Below are positions 45,109 through 56,672 of a stretch of DNA of 64,000 nucleotides, in pieces. The position numbers and the translations under genes are program-made. Position 1 is the stretch's first letter, and every line of letters starts with the position of its first letter. The notes beneath the pieces were generated by a model. The model was not told the DNA's origin. It worked only from the letters and a program-made list of their open reading frames with translations, and searched no databases. Source of the stretch: Synanceia verrucosa (taxonomy: Eukaryota > Chordata > Actinopteri > Perciformes > Synanceiidae); contig CM056562.1 of assembly GCA_029721515.1 (NCBI GenBank), positions 5,686,963 to 5,750,962 on the forward strand, given 5' to 3'.

Positions 45109-46363
45109 CATTGGCAACATAAAAGGTATTTTCAGGAAAAAACTAAACCAAGCTATTTAGAATTTATAATGGTGTTCATTTTTAAAGCTTTAATTACATC
45201 AGTTTAAAAAATATTGTCATCACACAGAGCTGCTGACCTGTCTATATACAAATAAATATATGATGATAGATGGTTTAAGGTTAAGACTATTGGAAATCAT
45301 TAGTCACCCAGGACCTGTGATTTGTGTCGTGTAGTTATGATCACGTTTGCATTCACTCGTACGCTATATGTATATATTTGGGCTTGTGTGAATCTGGTCA
45401 ATTGTTGTGAGACTGTGTGAGAAAGACATTTAATGGAAGGAAAAAATGGACATGGAGATGGAGAGGCTAGAAATTAAGTCAGCTATAAATTTATCCATTA
45501 AAGGAAATTGTTGAGTGAAAAGCACTTCACACTACACACTGAAATTATCCTGAAATACTCAATTCACCCTCCGCAGCATTATAAGTAATGTTTGCGTTTG
45601 GGTTTAATTTAAGTGTCTCCTTCAGATCTCACTGTTCACTGTAATTAGGTAATGCTGTGGCTGTACAGTACAGCCTTAAGAGGCAAAATGTTCTGTCTGC
45701 TCATTTGTAACTCTGTTCTTAATTGTGTACATTTTAGTGGCAAGGCAGTGACTGTAAAACTAGCCTCCAGCCTGCGGTCAGTCTGCGCTTTATTATGCGA
45801 ACAGTCAAGACATCCAGACTTGCTGGTTGTGACCAAATGAATCTACATGACCTGAATAAGTAGTTGTATTATTTATCAACAACAATTTGATCTTTTTCCA
45901 TTACAGTTTACATTATTTTGTGATTAGTGAACCTTCCAAGCCTTTGCTGGCATAAACTTTTCAAACGTGAGAAATGACTTTATGCTTTTGCATTTCATGT
46001 CAATTTAAATTGAATGCCTTTTTGTGAGTCTTGGCCAGATAAAATAAGCAATTTCAGGACATATGTTGCAGGCACTGAGAACCTGTGATTCATTATTCAT
46101 GCCATCAAAAATACCAAATGATTATCAAACAGTAATTACTAAAACAAAATCAACAAATGTAATTAGAGTGAATTTTCTGCCTGTAGAATATGAAATCTGG
46201 CTCTGCTACACAACCACTGCACTCATTTAAGCTGCCTCTGCATACATGGTTTGTACTCAATGAAAAGAATGTTTTTGAATGTTCAAGAAATACTCTCAGC
46301 TCTGACAGATACCTCTCTCAGGTATCTAACATATGTGGTTCACAGTTGAGGGTCAGCAGAGTA

Positions 46364-47286
46364 TATACGCCAATCAAGCATAACATTATGACCACCTGCC
46401 TAATATTGCAGAGGCATGGACTCTATTAGACCCCTGACGGTGTGCTGTGGTATCCGGCATCAAGATGTCAGTAGCAGTCCTGTAATTAATTTTAGATCTG
46501 GGGAATTTGGAGCCCAAGTCAACACTTCTAACATGTTGTTGTGCTCCTCAAACCATTCTTGAACCGTTTTTGCTTTGTGGCAGGCCACATGACTGGCAGG
46601 CTGACTGAGGCCACAGCCATCAGGGAATATTGTTTCCATGGAAGGGTCTGCAACAATACTTAGGTAGGTGGTACGATTGATAACCCAAAGTATCATCCAC
46701 ATGGATGACAGGAAGGACCCAAGATTTCCCAGAAGACCATCACCCAAAGCATCACTTCTCCTACAGCTTGCCCTTTTCACATAGTGCATCCTGGTGCCAA
46801 GTGTTCACCAGGTAAGCGACGCACCCTGACTGGCAGCTACTCAACAAACTGCTCTGCTCTATGTATCCTGACTCCTTTCTATCTTCAGCAGCGTTAACTT
46901 CTCTGGTCTGTTGGATCAGACCACCAGGACCAGCCTTCACTCCCCACCTGCATCAGTGATCCTTGTCCTCTCATGACCCTGTCTCTGGTTCACCACTGGT
47001 CCTTCCTTGGACCACTTTTGATAGATCCTGACCACTGCAGACCAGGAACAGACCACCAGAGCTGCAGTTCTAGAGATGCTCTGATCCAGTCCTCTAGACA
47101 TCACTGTTTGCTTCTTGTTGTCAAACTCCTGAAAAATCCTGATGCTGGAACATTTTTTCTGCTTCTAACATCAACTCTGAGGACTAAATGTTCATTTGTT
47201 ATATATCCCAGGAGCCATGATGAAGAGATTCTCAGTGTTATTCACGTCACCCGTCAGTGGTCATAATGTTAAACTTGATCAGTGTA
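46364..47286 (-). mobile_element. Composite non-autonomous Tc1-derived element
   Basis: It starts TATACGCCAATCAAGCATAACATT's outer part (TATACGCCAATCAAGCATAA) and ends CAGTGGTCATAATGTTAAAC then TTGATCAGTGTA, i.e. Tc1-type inverted ends next to TA. The left half (to about 46830) is transposase 3' sequence on the minus strand, the same segment as at 17.95-18.4 kb (MHYVKRASCRRSDALGDGLL). The right half (46880-47250) is an unrelated sequence shared with 61.7-62.05 kb. Internal deletion and a broken frame make it non-autonomous. Confidence 0.72.
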
Positions 47287-47411
47287 TCTGCTTGGAGTAA
47301 AGTTCTTCCACAGTTGTGATTTATTGTTCTTGAGGCATGCCTACGGCAGCTGTCATTGATCTCGCTCATTGTGTACTCTGTGATTGTGTGTGTTTCTTTG
47401 TTTGTTTCCAG

Positions 47412-47477
47412 CTTGAGGATACCAACCATGCAGCAGATGTTCCTGAAGAGATTGAAGACAATAGCACTAAATCACAG
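47412..47477 (+). CDS. ccser2: ccser2 coding exon 6
   Basis: 66 nt (22 codons), acceptor TGTTTCCAG, donor CAG|GTAGGA, phase 0 on both sides. It reads LEDTNHAADVPEEIEDNSTK then SQ. Being a multiple of three, it can be skipped without a frame change. The acidic spacer sits between the two helical exons, where human has a similar variable SLPSSPEPEDGD stretch. Confidence 0.85.
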
Positions 47478-48041
47478 GTAGGAAAATTTATCTCAGGTTT
47501 ATAGCAGTAATTGAGTGGATATGTAATGGACTGGATATACAGTATATGTATATATACTGTATATATACAATGCTTAACAAATTTGTTAGACCACCACCCA
47601 GTGTAAGGTGTTTGCCACAGCTGTCCTAAATTACCACAATATTCTTATGTTTATGTTTCTGTAATGGTTAATCCACCAGTACGTGTAAGCTCTTTAATCA
47701 AAAGTATGGATTTTAAAATTTAATACAAAAAAGTAAAAAAATAGCAAAGCAGAACAGAAAAACAGAAAATCCTGAACAGAAAAATGTGTTTTAGTGTTTT
47801 TATATCAATTAATTTTCTGACTTCTCAGAGAATTCCAGTGTTCTGGCTCAAATTTGAGTCTAAAAAGGTGAATTCAGTTTAAATTTCTCACTCTTGTTCA
47901 AAAAAGTGAAGAGTAGGGAACTCAGTGAAGAAGAATTTATGAATTAAAGCGCTTCATGATGCTGGAGGCTCTTTGAGACAAACAGGACAGCTGCTAATGT
48001 GTTAGGGTTAGGGTTACAGTATACTGTGTGTGTGCTTTCAG
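47478..48041 (+). other. ccser2: ccser2 intron (564 nt)
   Basis: Non-coding. TATATACAGTATATGTATAT at 47535 is a small palindromic TA tract. TTAGGGTTAGGGTTA at about 48002-48016 is a short telomere-like repeat 30 bp before the next exon. Confidence 0.85.
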
Positions 48042-48161
48042 TTGGAGGAGCTGATTAAGGAGGTGCAGGTACTCAGAGAGGAGCTGAGGAGTCGAGACAA
48101 GACCATCGCCCAGCTCACCTTGCAGTGTCAACAGCTGCAACAACATCAGCGGGAACAGATG
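48042..48161 (+). CDS. ccser2: ccser2 coding exon 7 (coiled coil)
   Basis: 120 nt (40 codons), acceptor TGTGCTTTCAG, donor ATG|GTGAGT, phase 0 on both sides. It reads LEELIKEVQVLREELRSRDK then TIAQLTLQCQQLQQHQREQM (residues 701-740). Human has LLNEIKQLKDEIKKKDEKIQ at this place. Heptad a/d positions carry Leu/Ile/Val, so this is the coiled coil that names the family, presumably for dimerisation. Confidence 0.93.
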
Positions 48162-48689
48162 GTGAGTCGATGTGGACAGAAGGGGACTGAGGGGGAATAT
48201 ATGTAACTGTTCAATTCCACGAATACATTGTCCCGCTGTGTGTTATATTTGGGACTCTGACAGACTTGTGTGTGGGGCATGTACATCCAAAAGACCTCTA
48301 CAGGTGCGAGAGCACAAAATCAAACCAAAGGCAAAAGTCTGACAGAAAATCTGAACTGCAAATAGGTTTGACAACGCCTGACAAAGATCTCTGTTTGATG
48401 GAAATGCTCTGACAAATTCTGTTTGCTGGGAGCCACAGTGTTCACTTTTCTGACTTTTTTGACAGAAGAAACACTAGATGGTTTTATTCAGTAAGTATGT
48501 AAGTATGTTGTTTCTGTCTGTTGTGTGGTATTTTTAAAATCATGTAATGTTTTGGTCATTATTGAGATTAGAAACAGATAAGATCAATGCTGAGAGGATT
48601 GGCAGCTTGTGCAAATCACAAATTTACCTCAAAGGGCAACAGAAAAAACTGGAATGAGTGTTGTCCTGTATATACAGTACAGAGTAGTC

Positions 48690-48935
48690 AGAACACTATT
48701 CAGAAACCATAGACATAAGATGTTTTAGTTGACCAAAATGACTACAATTAACTTTCATGAATAGAAAAGGGTTAAAGATGAAACCACAGACACCACCCAG
48801 ACCAGACAACACCATGGTAGCTATCACGAGGTAGCCCCGCCTTAAAGCATCCCCGGCTCATACACTGACAAGTGAAGGATCATACTCATACCTTGCACAG
48901 CACATAGAATATCAATACAGGTTTGATCTTTCGGT
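48690..48935 (+). repeat. Dispersed fish repeat, copy C (partial)
   Basis: It shares with 39.5-39.9 kb the 'TTTCATGAATAGAAAAGGGTT' type block and the CTTAAAGCATCCCCGGCT block. The part with AGTCGCCCCCTGCTGG is absent. Confidence 0.5.
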
Positions 48936-49672
48936 GGGTATTACAGGATCCAGGCATGTGTTCCTCCAGCATGAATAAACAGAGCCGCACTAGCTCCTGT
49001 GATCATGTTTGCTGATTACTTTCATGTTGCTTTTCATGCCACTTCTCTTCTGGTAGTACACCTCACTGACACCAATTCCCTTGACAGATCTGAGATGGAT
49101 AAGCACATCAGGCACAGCCTTCCATTACCTTTTGTTTACAGACATGCCACATTTATCCAGTTTATCCAGATTGAAAGTGAAACGCACGGGAGGAATAATT
49201 ATCTTTGCAGCATGTTGAAGGCATGTGAAACACATGCAGATATCCACTGTTCGGCTTTCTGCTGGTCAACAAACACATACCGTAGCACCCTTCATCATTC
49301 AGTTTCAGCTCAGTGTATTGCTGGACATCCACATGCACTTGTGTGCACTTATATGGTTCATACTGCTGACCAACAACCCTTCGTTCTGCTCACTTTTAGT
49401 CGGCTCTGTCTCCACTCTCAAACATTCATTAGTGTCTTAACCAGTCTTCCTTGTTAGCCAAACAAATGTGTGCATGGTTGACATTATTCAAAGCCGCGGC
49501 CCGTCGAGAAATACCAAAATGTCAAAGTGAGGCCTGTCCCTCCTGCCTCGTGGAACCATCATCCACAACAAGCAAAGAGAGGAGGAAGGAGCTTTTCTCA
49601 TTTCTGCCTGGCAAGGCTGAAAAAAAACATGTGAAAGAAGATGAGGGAAACATACAGTGTTTGCCTTGCTGA

Positions 49673-50613
49673 TAGGCCTGTCACAATGACAAATTTTGCT
49701 GGACGATATATTGTCCCACAAGTAATTGCTGACGATATTATTGTCGGCGTTCTTCTGAGGTTCTTAAGATGTTCTTTTTCTCACTGTGTGGTGCATACTC
49801 TGGCTTATAAGTTATATTTTACTTAAATCCTTTTCCTGGTGACTGCATACAGCACTGCATCACACTTTAGTCGTATTTGTTGCTATTTCACATTTGATCA
49901 ATAGCAGACACACCCTCCATGCCCTATCTGAACAGGTGAGCCACCAAGTACCCTGGTACTTGACATTGTAATTGGGGCTGGGACTTGGGCGTTTAGCTTT
50001 GAAATGATCTCTTTCATTATTACTACTAGTTTCTCCTCGTTACCTGGCTCTCTACTCTTCACCAGCTCACATGCCACAGTGAGTAGCCCCTGGCTGCAGC
50101 CCGCAGATCGGGGAGTGGCTCAAAGTTCTAGAAGAAGAAGAATTCCTTTACTGATCCCTCAATGAGGGAAATTGGAGAATTAACAGTTGATGATGTGATA
50201 TGCCTAACCCAGTGTGATCCCCTAACCCTTACACTCTAGCCAATGGGTAGGCTCAATGTTGGCCGGAGTTAAAGGTTTGACTCCGCCCCACAATGCACGC
50301 CCTGATCTGCGTACTGCAGCCAGGGGTACTTGGTGCTCCCTGTGTGTCTGCTAGCAGCCCCATCTCCTCCCACTGAGACAAAGACACTTTATGACTGACA
50401 GGAGGTCTCACTCTGTTTATTCTGCTGTGGGACCAACGCACCAACGTGTTGAGAAAGATGCACAGAGTGGACCCTCTTCCTATGCAGCCTCTGTTGGTAG
50501 AGAGAGACGAGGCGAACAAGCCTGCACGCGCATGGCGATATATCGAGGCCGGCAAAATGGCCAACTTCATTTTCATTTATCGTACGATAAAATGATTTAT
50601 TGTGACAGGCCTA
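49673..50613. mobile_element. 941-bp hAT-type element with exact target duplication
   Basis: The ends are TAGGCCTGTCACAATGACAA and TTATTGTGACAGGCCTA (terminal inverted repeat TAGGCCTGTCACAAT). An exact 8-bp target duplication CTTGCTGA lies at 49665-49672 and 50614-50621. Subterminal ATCGT/ACGATA palindromes are frequent. Short ORFs inside do not resemble a transposase, so it is non-autonomous. A GAATTCCTTTACTGATCCCT block near 50140 may be a nested retroelement tail. Confidence 0.85.
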
Positions 50614-51894
50614 CTTGCTGAGGCTATGTAGACACTTCAGGTGCTAAGTTATAGCTGGAGGTGGTTTGTGTTCATGACCTCTGATGTAAAGCTGAAAAGA
50701 ACAAACAAACACATCAGGTTGGGATCAGTTTAATGTGCTGACCAACGTTGAGTCTTTGGTTGTGAGAAAAGACCAGTGACACCAACACTGGTTCAGAGTC
50801 TGTGAAGATTGCTAGGTAAACAGAGCGAGGTGAGGTGTTACAGAGAAAGTGCTGAGAGACAGAAAGGGGGTGACAGTTGACTAAATTGAACATAATGGAG
50901 TAATAAGAAAACAATAGAGTGGCTGTGTGCAGCAGGGAGAAAGTCTGTTTCAGTATAGTCTGTGTGTGTGCGTGTGCTCGACTGAGAGGAGAGAAAATGA
51001 AATAATGGGGAGAGAAAAGCAGAGCTATCTAAGGCAGATTTCTGAGTCTGACTGGACAGAATGCAGTTTTGGATGCATCTTCCACCGCTGTCGAAGCAGA
51101 CTGCTCGTGATTATGCGCTCCTCTTGTTTGAGCCACACTGAAGTTTTCACCAAAGCTGGCAAAACAATCAATTTCTGTCCGATTCTGATGTAGACTTTGC
51201 AGCCAAGCACCCACTGCTCTGCTATTTATTCACACTTAGGGAAGAAGAGATGAGTTTCAGCGCTAAATTCTGACAGAAATGGTTACAAAATTACTTCATG
51301 CACTTCATCAGTTGCTCAGATGTTTATTTCAGTATAACCTATTTTCTCCAAAGAGGTCTTTAGTGGGAAATGAACAGTACATGTTGCATAGAAGTGATGT
51401 ACAGTACATCATCTGAAAGCTGGCAGCCTGAAGCTCAGCAGTGTGTCAAGTTGTTCTCGTTATGAATCATACATGTGCATTAATTAACTCCCGTACTCTG
51501 TTTCATATTCATGAAACTGTTGCAGTGATTTTTGGATTGATTCCATTTCTTACACAGATTTGGTGCTGGATTTTTTACCACTTGAGAATTGATGAAAATA
51601 ATCAATATTCCCCAAAATACCACATTAACAGCAAGACCTTTAGGAACACAAGAAGGAGCCATGCTGTGATTTGGTATAAAGAACTTAAACATTTGGAGAT
51701 TTCTGTAACAGTTGCATTGTTTCTGTTATTTGAGTCTGTTTTGGAAACTGCTCAGAACCCCCCTTTTTGTAAGGGTAACTAGCTCATACATCCCTGAATG
51801 TTGGTGGCCTTTAGTCTGTGGCTGTAAAGTTTCATGAGGCTGTGATTATCCCAGAGGTCACAACAGCTCATTTTATAAAGTGATATATTGAGGG

Positions 51895-52215
51895 TGGGCG
51901 GCATGGTGGTGTAGTGGTTAGCACTGTCGCTGTGGAGTTTGCATGTTGTCCTCGTGTCTGCGTGGGTTCTCTCCAGGTATTCCGGCTTCCTCCCACCATC
52001 CAAAAACATGCATGGGGATTAGGTTAATTGGTTAATTTAAATTGATCGTAGGTGTGAGTGTGAGTGTGAGTGGTTGTCTGTCTCTATGTGTCCTGTGATG
52101 AACTGGAGACTTGTCCAGGGTGTACCCTGCCTTTCACCCTAAGACAGCTGGGATAGACTCCAGCCCCCCTACGACCCTATGAGGATAAGAGGTAGAAAAT
52201 GGATGGATGGATATT
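51895..52215 (+). mobile_element. tRNA-derived SINE-like repeat, internally deleted
   Basis: It starts GGCGGCATGGTGGTGTAGTG with a tRNA-like A box (GTGGTTAGCAC). It continues with the body GTGGAGTTTGCATGTTGTCC, the GCTGGGATAGACTCCAGCCC block and ends in (GGAT)n. The stretch that would hold the B box is deleted between TGTCGC and TGTGGAG. This is one of the commonest repeats in fish genomes; family name not claimed. Confidence 0.65.
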
Positions 52216-52784
52216 GGGGGTCACAGTGTAATCTCTTGTAATGTTAGCCATCTTTCCTAAACTACCAAGTATGGCTCTTGTACTGTGTACAATATAGTAG
52301 CCAATTACGGCAGGTCGTAAATATTTTAGCTACTTTACCTGAAGCTTATGTTCATGTTAATAAGATGACAAAGAAGCTCAGTTAAAACCTACTACTACAT
52401 TGCAATTTTCACAATTTTTTTGGACATGATGTCAGCATCCTATAAAGGGTTTACCATTCAGATAGCTCATTGGTTTTAAACTTTTCTGTACACACATTTC
52501 ATAATCCTGCTGATGAAATGACTGACCGCTCGCTAGCATAGGCTCATAATTAGGTACAGCTGCTATAATGATGCAGATGAAAAGCAGACAAAAAAAACCC
52601 CAGAGATGTAATTTTATTATCATCATTGGATGATTTTGACATCATCGCATTCAGACATGACAAAGCATACCAGGTGTGTAAACAACAGTAATGGTAAAAC
52701 AAGGTGCTGGTGCAACCTTACCTGAAACCTAACTTTTACTGTTCTTAAGAGAGCATATTAAACTAAAAAAGCACTCAGAGAACA

Positions 52785-53045
52785 CAGACCTCCGCCAAAG
52801 CAGTGGCAGCGGTGATGTTTATTTAGTTACCCATGCTGCCAAGGAGGTTTTCACCGGGGTTTGTTTGTTTGTTGGCTTGTTTGTTTGTCGGTTTGCAAAG
52901 TAACTCAAAAAGTTATGGATGACTTTTGATGAAATTTTCAGGATTGGGTGTAAGTGGCCTAACATAAAACTGGTGGTGCCGTTTAATCAGATCTGATCAC
53001 AACCAAAAGTTCAGCAGTTTTTGACAAACACAAATGTGAGGAATC
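52785..53045 (+). repeat. 'TTTG / AACTCAAAAAGTTATGGATG' dispersed repeat
   Basis: CCTCCGCCAAAGCAG, GTTTTCACCGGGGTTTGTTT, TTTG units, then AACTCAAAAAGTTATGGATG and ACTTTTGATGAAATTTTCAG. I recall nearly the same text as a repeat widespread in fishes and marine invertebrates. Class unknown to me. Confidence 0.5.
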
Positions 53046-53231
53046 ATCTTTTTTTTTTACATGCTCTCTAAGTATCCACCTTTAGCATTTTCTTGTTTCA
53101 AGCCGTTTATGATTTAAAAATGTAATTGAAGAGGTTATATTTTCCTTCCTCCCATGATTTGTCTGCTCTGCGGAGTGACAGGCTTATAATTAATACAGCA
53201 GTCACTGTTTGATTCATTCTTGCCCCATCAG

Positions 53232-53378
53232 CCTGCTCAAGGACGGCCGGTCAGGTGCCAGTGCCACCACCAGAGGGCTCCCTCCTCACTGAGACAGAGC
53301 GACAGACAGATGGACAGACGGATGCAGCATCACTATGACAAGGCCACCCAGACGTACTGGAGACCGCCAAGTAATGCT
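53232..53378 (+). CDS. ccser2: ccser2 coding exon 8 (TQT motif)
   Basis: 147 nt (49 codons), acceptor CTTGCCCCATCAG, donor GCT|GTGAGT, phase 0 on both sides. It reads PAQGRPVRCQCHHQRAPSSL and so on, ending HHYDKATQTYWRPPSNA (residues 741-789). Human CCSER2 has DKYTQTPWRRIPG and CCSER1 DKSTQTE at the same place. The Cys/His-rich start also resembles human CHQKCKEEKC. The TQT triplet (residues 779-781, 53346-53354) right after a coiled coil is a typical dynein light chain LC8 anchor; that role is inference. Confidence 0.93.
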
Positions 53379-54744
53379 GTGAGTTCAGAACATCCACAGC
53401 ACTCCTGAAGGGCTCACACTTGTTTTGCAAAGCTGGGTTTTCTAAAAATCCAAAAGTTTCACTTTATTTCAATAACGACCAAAATATATTTATATATCAG
53501 CACTTTCCTGGTGCAGTGGTCTCAGTTTAACGCTGGTGTGACTGGTGTGTATGTATGTGCAGTATGTTGCTGCTGAGTCACTCAGGCTTCTGCCTCACTC
53601 AGGCCACTCAGGTCTGAACTGTCTGATGACTGCACAAGTTTATTGGGTTGTCAGTGGGCTTGTCACTCTGTCTCGCACACATTTTAATATCCAGATCTCG
53701 CGCTGAACAGGGAGTTGTGAGGCTGGTGTCATTGTGTGAGTGACAGAAAAAGAGAAGATGGAGGTTGGGGTGTGGGAGGAAAAGAGAGATGTGCTCAGTG
53801 TGGTCAGTATCATGAACCAATAGCAGCCAAGTATTGATTCAGTAGCGGTAGTGCCACAGACAGGAAGCCTAGTAAACACTCTGCTAATTGACCTGCTCTC
53901 AGGCCTCAGTGTGTGACAGACACACACGGGCAGTATGAGGAGATTATATAGAGAAAATAATTTAAAAAAAGACCATTGTAATCATGCTGATCATTACAAA
54001 TAATACATTATAGAAATGAGGCCAGGTGAAAAACTATTTGTGAGAAGTTTATTTTATTGCATACAGAGATAAAACAAGCCATTTCACTAACTGCAGTAGG
54101 TCCCTGCTTACCACAAGAGCATGTGGTTTAACAGTTGCTATGACAACCATCAAAGCAAGGCTAGCTGTGCCTTGATGGGAAGCATCTCCATGGTGGGAAC
54201 AGCTACCTGTGACCTGCATAATAACACAGTCAGATTCACTGTATGCTTTTCTCTTTATCCTGTTTCTAGATTTTTTTTTGTTTGCCACTATGCTGCCTTT
54301 TCTCTCCCTTTAATATTGAGTACTATGCCATCAGCAGGGTTATTTACTGCACTGTGTTTTGCAGCGCTGTAGGGACAAACACATTACATTACGCAAGCAT
54401 TTTGCTTTTCGGCGCACGCGGTATGTTTGCTCTAAAAGGTTAGCTGCTGGTCCTTTGTTGCGGTAACTTGTGTTGTACAAGGTAACAAGAAAAAAGAGCA
54501 CAAAGTAAGCAGAGAGAAAAGGGTGTGTTTCTATCCTCTGTTGTTCATATTCATTTATCTCTCATATTGCATCAAAGCTCTTGGTGTTGCACTGACAGGT
54601 TCGACACCTTCAGCAAGCCCCGATGTTCCTCAAACAACGCTTTCCTGTGTGTTATTCTGAGTCTGTCTCTCCAACTATTCTGTCTAACCCTTGTCATTTT
54701 TTACGCAAATAATATTTCCTTCCCTAAAGTCTTTATTTCGCTAC

Positions 54745-54745
<1 letters not shown>

Positions 54746-54781
<36 letters not shown>
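54746..54781. repeat. (CA)n microsatellite
   Basis: About seventeen CA units. Confidence 0.92.
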
Positions 54782-54785
<4 letters not shown>

Positions 54786-55026
54786 TCATTCATAATCTGC
54801 TGTCATCTTCATTGTTTTTTTTTTCCTCTTGCTCTCTGAAATGCCCTTTCCTGTTGGTTTTCTGCTCCCTTGACATTTAAAGTGCCTCTGTATCTGTGAG
54901 AACTGGAGAAGCTCTTGCCCTCTGATAGTATTTTCGAGTACTAAGCTGAACGGATCAGCCAAGAATAATTTTGATGTTAAAGGCCAGTAGCTGTAAGCTT
55001 TTTATAGCTTTAACGTTGTTATTTGG

Positions 55027-55105
55027 TTGGCTTATCAGTAGCCCATGGGGTAATGTGCTCCCCTGGTGCTGGGAGGTCTAGAGTTGAGTCCTGTGTGCTT
55101 GGAGC
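55027..55105 (+). mobile_element. tRNA-like SINE head
   Basis: GTAGCCCATGGGGTAATGTG reads as an A-box region and GGTCTAGAGTTGAGTCCTG as a B-box region, spaced as in tRNA genes. No cloverleaf can be closed with confidence, so a SINE head is more likely than a tRNA gene. Confidence 0.45.
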
Positions 55106-56540
55106 TCAGATTAGAAGTACTATAAAAGAGCATGTTTGTGCTTCGTGACCCTTGGACATGACTGTTTCAGAACATTTACTTTTTGTTACACAGTACATTA
55201 TTCAGCAGCATCGTCAACCAGAAGATATACTCTCCATCCGCTCCCATCATTGTGGGCTGTTGCTCCGGAGGCTACTTTTAACCACCGTTGGTGACGATTC
55301 ATCTCCTAACTTCTTCTCAGTCTGTTCAATGGCTTTGGCAGCACATCCTTACCAACTGCTTTGGGCTCCAGCTCCCTGCGGCTTCCCTTTGTAATCTGCT
55401 TACAAGCCAATATTGAGTCCAAAAGCATGTTCAGGAAAACAAAAAGTCTTGCAATATGGCAAGAGTAGATGTACAAGTCTCAAAGAAATAGTGGACGCAT
55501 TTTGCTGCAAGACGCACATGTAGCGCAGCATGAGAAAGCTACTTAAATGTCACTGATAGAGGAAAATTATTCTTGAATAGCTCCCCAGAGCAGTCAGCAA
55601 GCAGAAATGTTTTCTGTGCCTCTTCTGCTTTTCGCAACAAATTTTAGTCATTTCAGATGCGATGAGATAGCTCAATAGAAAACTGTGCAGCCTTGTATGT
55701 GTGTTTGTGTATGGGGTGGGGGGGTGATGTGCCACATGTATCTGTTGTACTCAAGAGCGAGGCACACTTGATGTGACTAAACAATGAGTTCAGCAGACTG
55801 AGGGCCAGGGAGCAGACCTTGTTAATAAACCAGATAAACACGCAGATGAGCAGAAGCAGTGAAACAGTGCCGACACAATAGGTAGTGTTTCATCAGTGGC
55901 AGACAGAGAAGATAATTACAGCCACCCTCCTACTCCCTCTCTGCCTTTTCCAACTGCCTCTTCGTCACCTCTCACACCACCCTTCATGCCTTTTTTTCCC
56001 CTTCTGTCTGCCCCCTTGCATCACAGACACATCGTTGCACATGCACTCTCGTTAATAAGCATCACACAGCAGAGCCATCAGGACAGGTGAGGATTTAATT
56101 GCCAAAGTCAGTGACACGAGACACTGTGCAAGCCAAAACCTGAGGTATTATCTGGAGCCTAGCATGAGAGGCTCTGTGCAGTGGATTAGGGGATTTGCAA
56201 CATGGATTCTTCTAAATACTGTTGTTATTTGATGAAAAGGTTGTGGGATCACAAAGAACAACTTTTATGTGACTTATACGTACTTGTCCTACTTCTCCAA
56301 GTCTCGCCATCTGCTTTTGGGACTCAGTGCAGTCTAATCAGCCTAACAAATCACTGTGATGAGAGGGGCCTCTAGTGCACTAGCGACCATTACTGATCCG
56401 GTAGTTATTTCTGTGATATTTCAAACATGACTGCTCTGTTTTAGTTGTTATTTATTATTGCTCTGTCCTGCCATTTCTTTTTATGTCCTCAGCTAAATGT
56501 CATTCGAGCTCATTTTCCATAGCACATTTATTTTAAGCCC

Positions 56541-56672
56541 TTAAAGGGATAGTTGGGGAGTTTTCAAGTGGGGTTGTATGAGCTACTTATTCATAGTCAG
56601 TTTATTACTTACAATAGATGACGGTCGTCATACCTCATACAACCCCACTTCAAAACACCCAAACTATCCCTT
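56541..56672. mobile_element. Palindromic MITE (132 bp)
   Basis: The left arm TTAAAGGGATAGTTGGGGAG and following AGTGGGGTTGTATGAG pair with ATACCTCATACAACCCCACT and CCCAAACTATCCCTT at the right. TTAA at the left edge suggests piggyBac-type insertion, but the right edge (TTCAAC) is not TTAA. Foldback structure is clear; class uncertain. Confidence 0.65.

Larger units (their letters stand above)
44339..47411 (+). other. ccser2: ccser2 intron (3.1 kb)
   Basis: Non-coding. It contains the MITE at 44454-45108 and the Tc1-derived composite at 46364-47286. The 45.1-46.36 kb part looks unique, with no recognised feature. Confidence 0.85.
48162..53231 (+). other. ccser2: ccser2 intron (5.1 kb)
   Basis: Non-coding. 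It holds the repeats at 48.69, 49.67, 51.9 and 52.79 kb listed separately. The remaining sequence (48.2-48.7, 50.6-51.9, 52.2-52.8 kb) shows no gene. Confidence 0.85.

Noticed and set aside
55027..55105. Possible tRNA gene
   Set aside because: A- and B-box-like text is present, but I could not close a cloverleaf or find a terminator; a SINE head is more likely.
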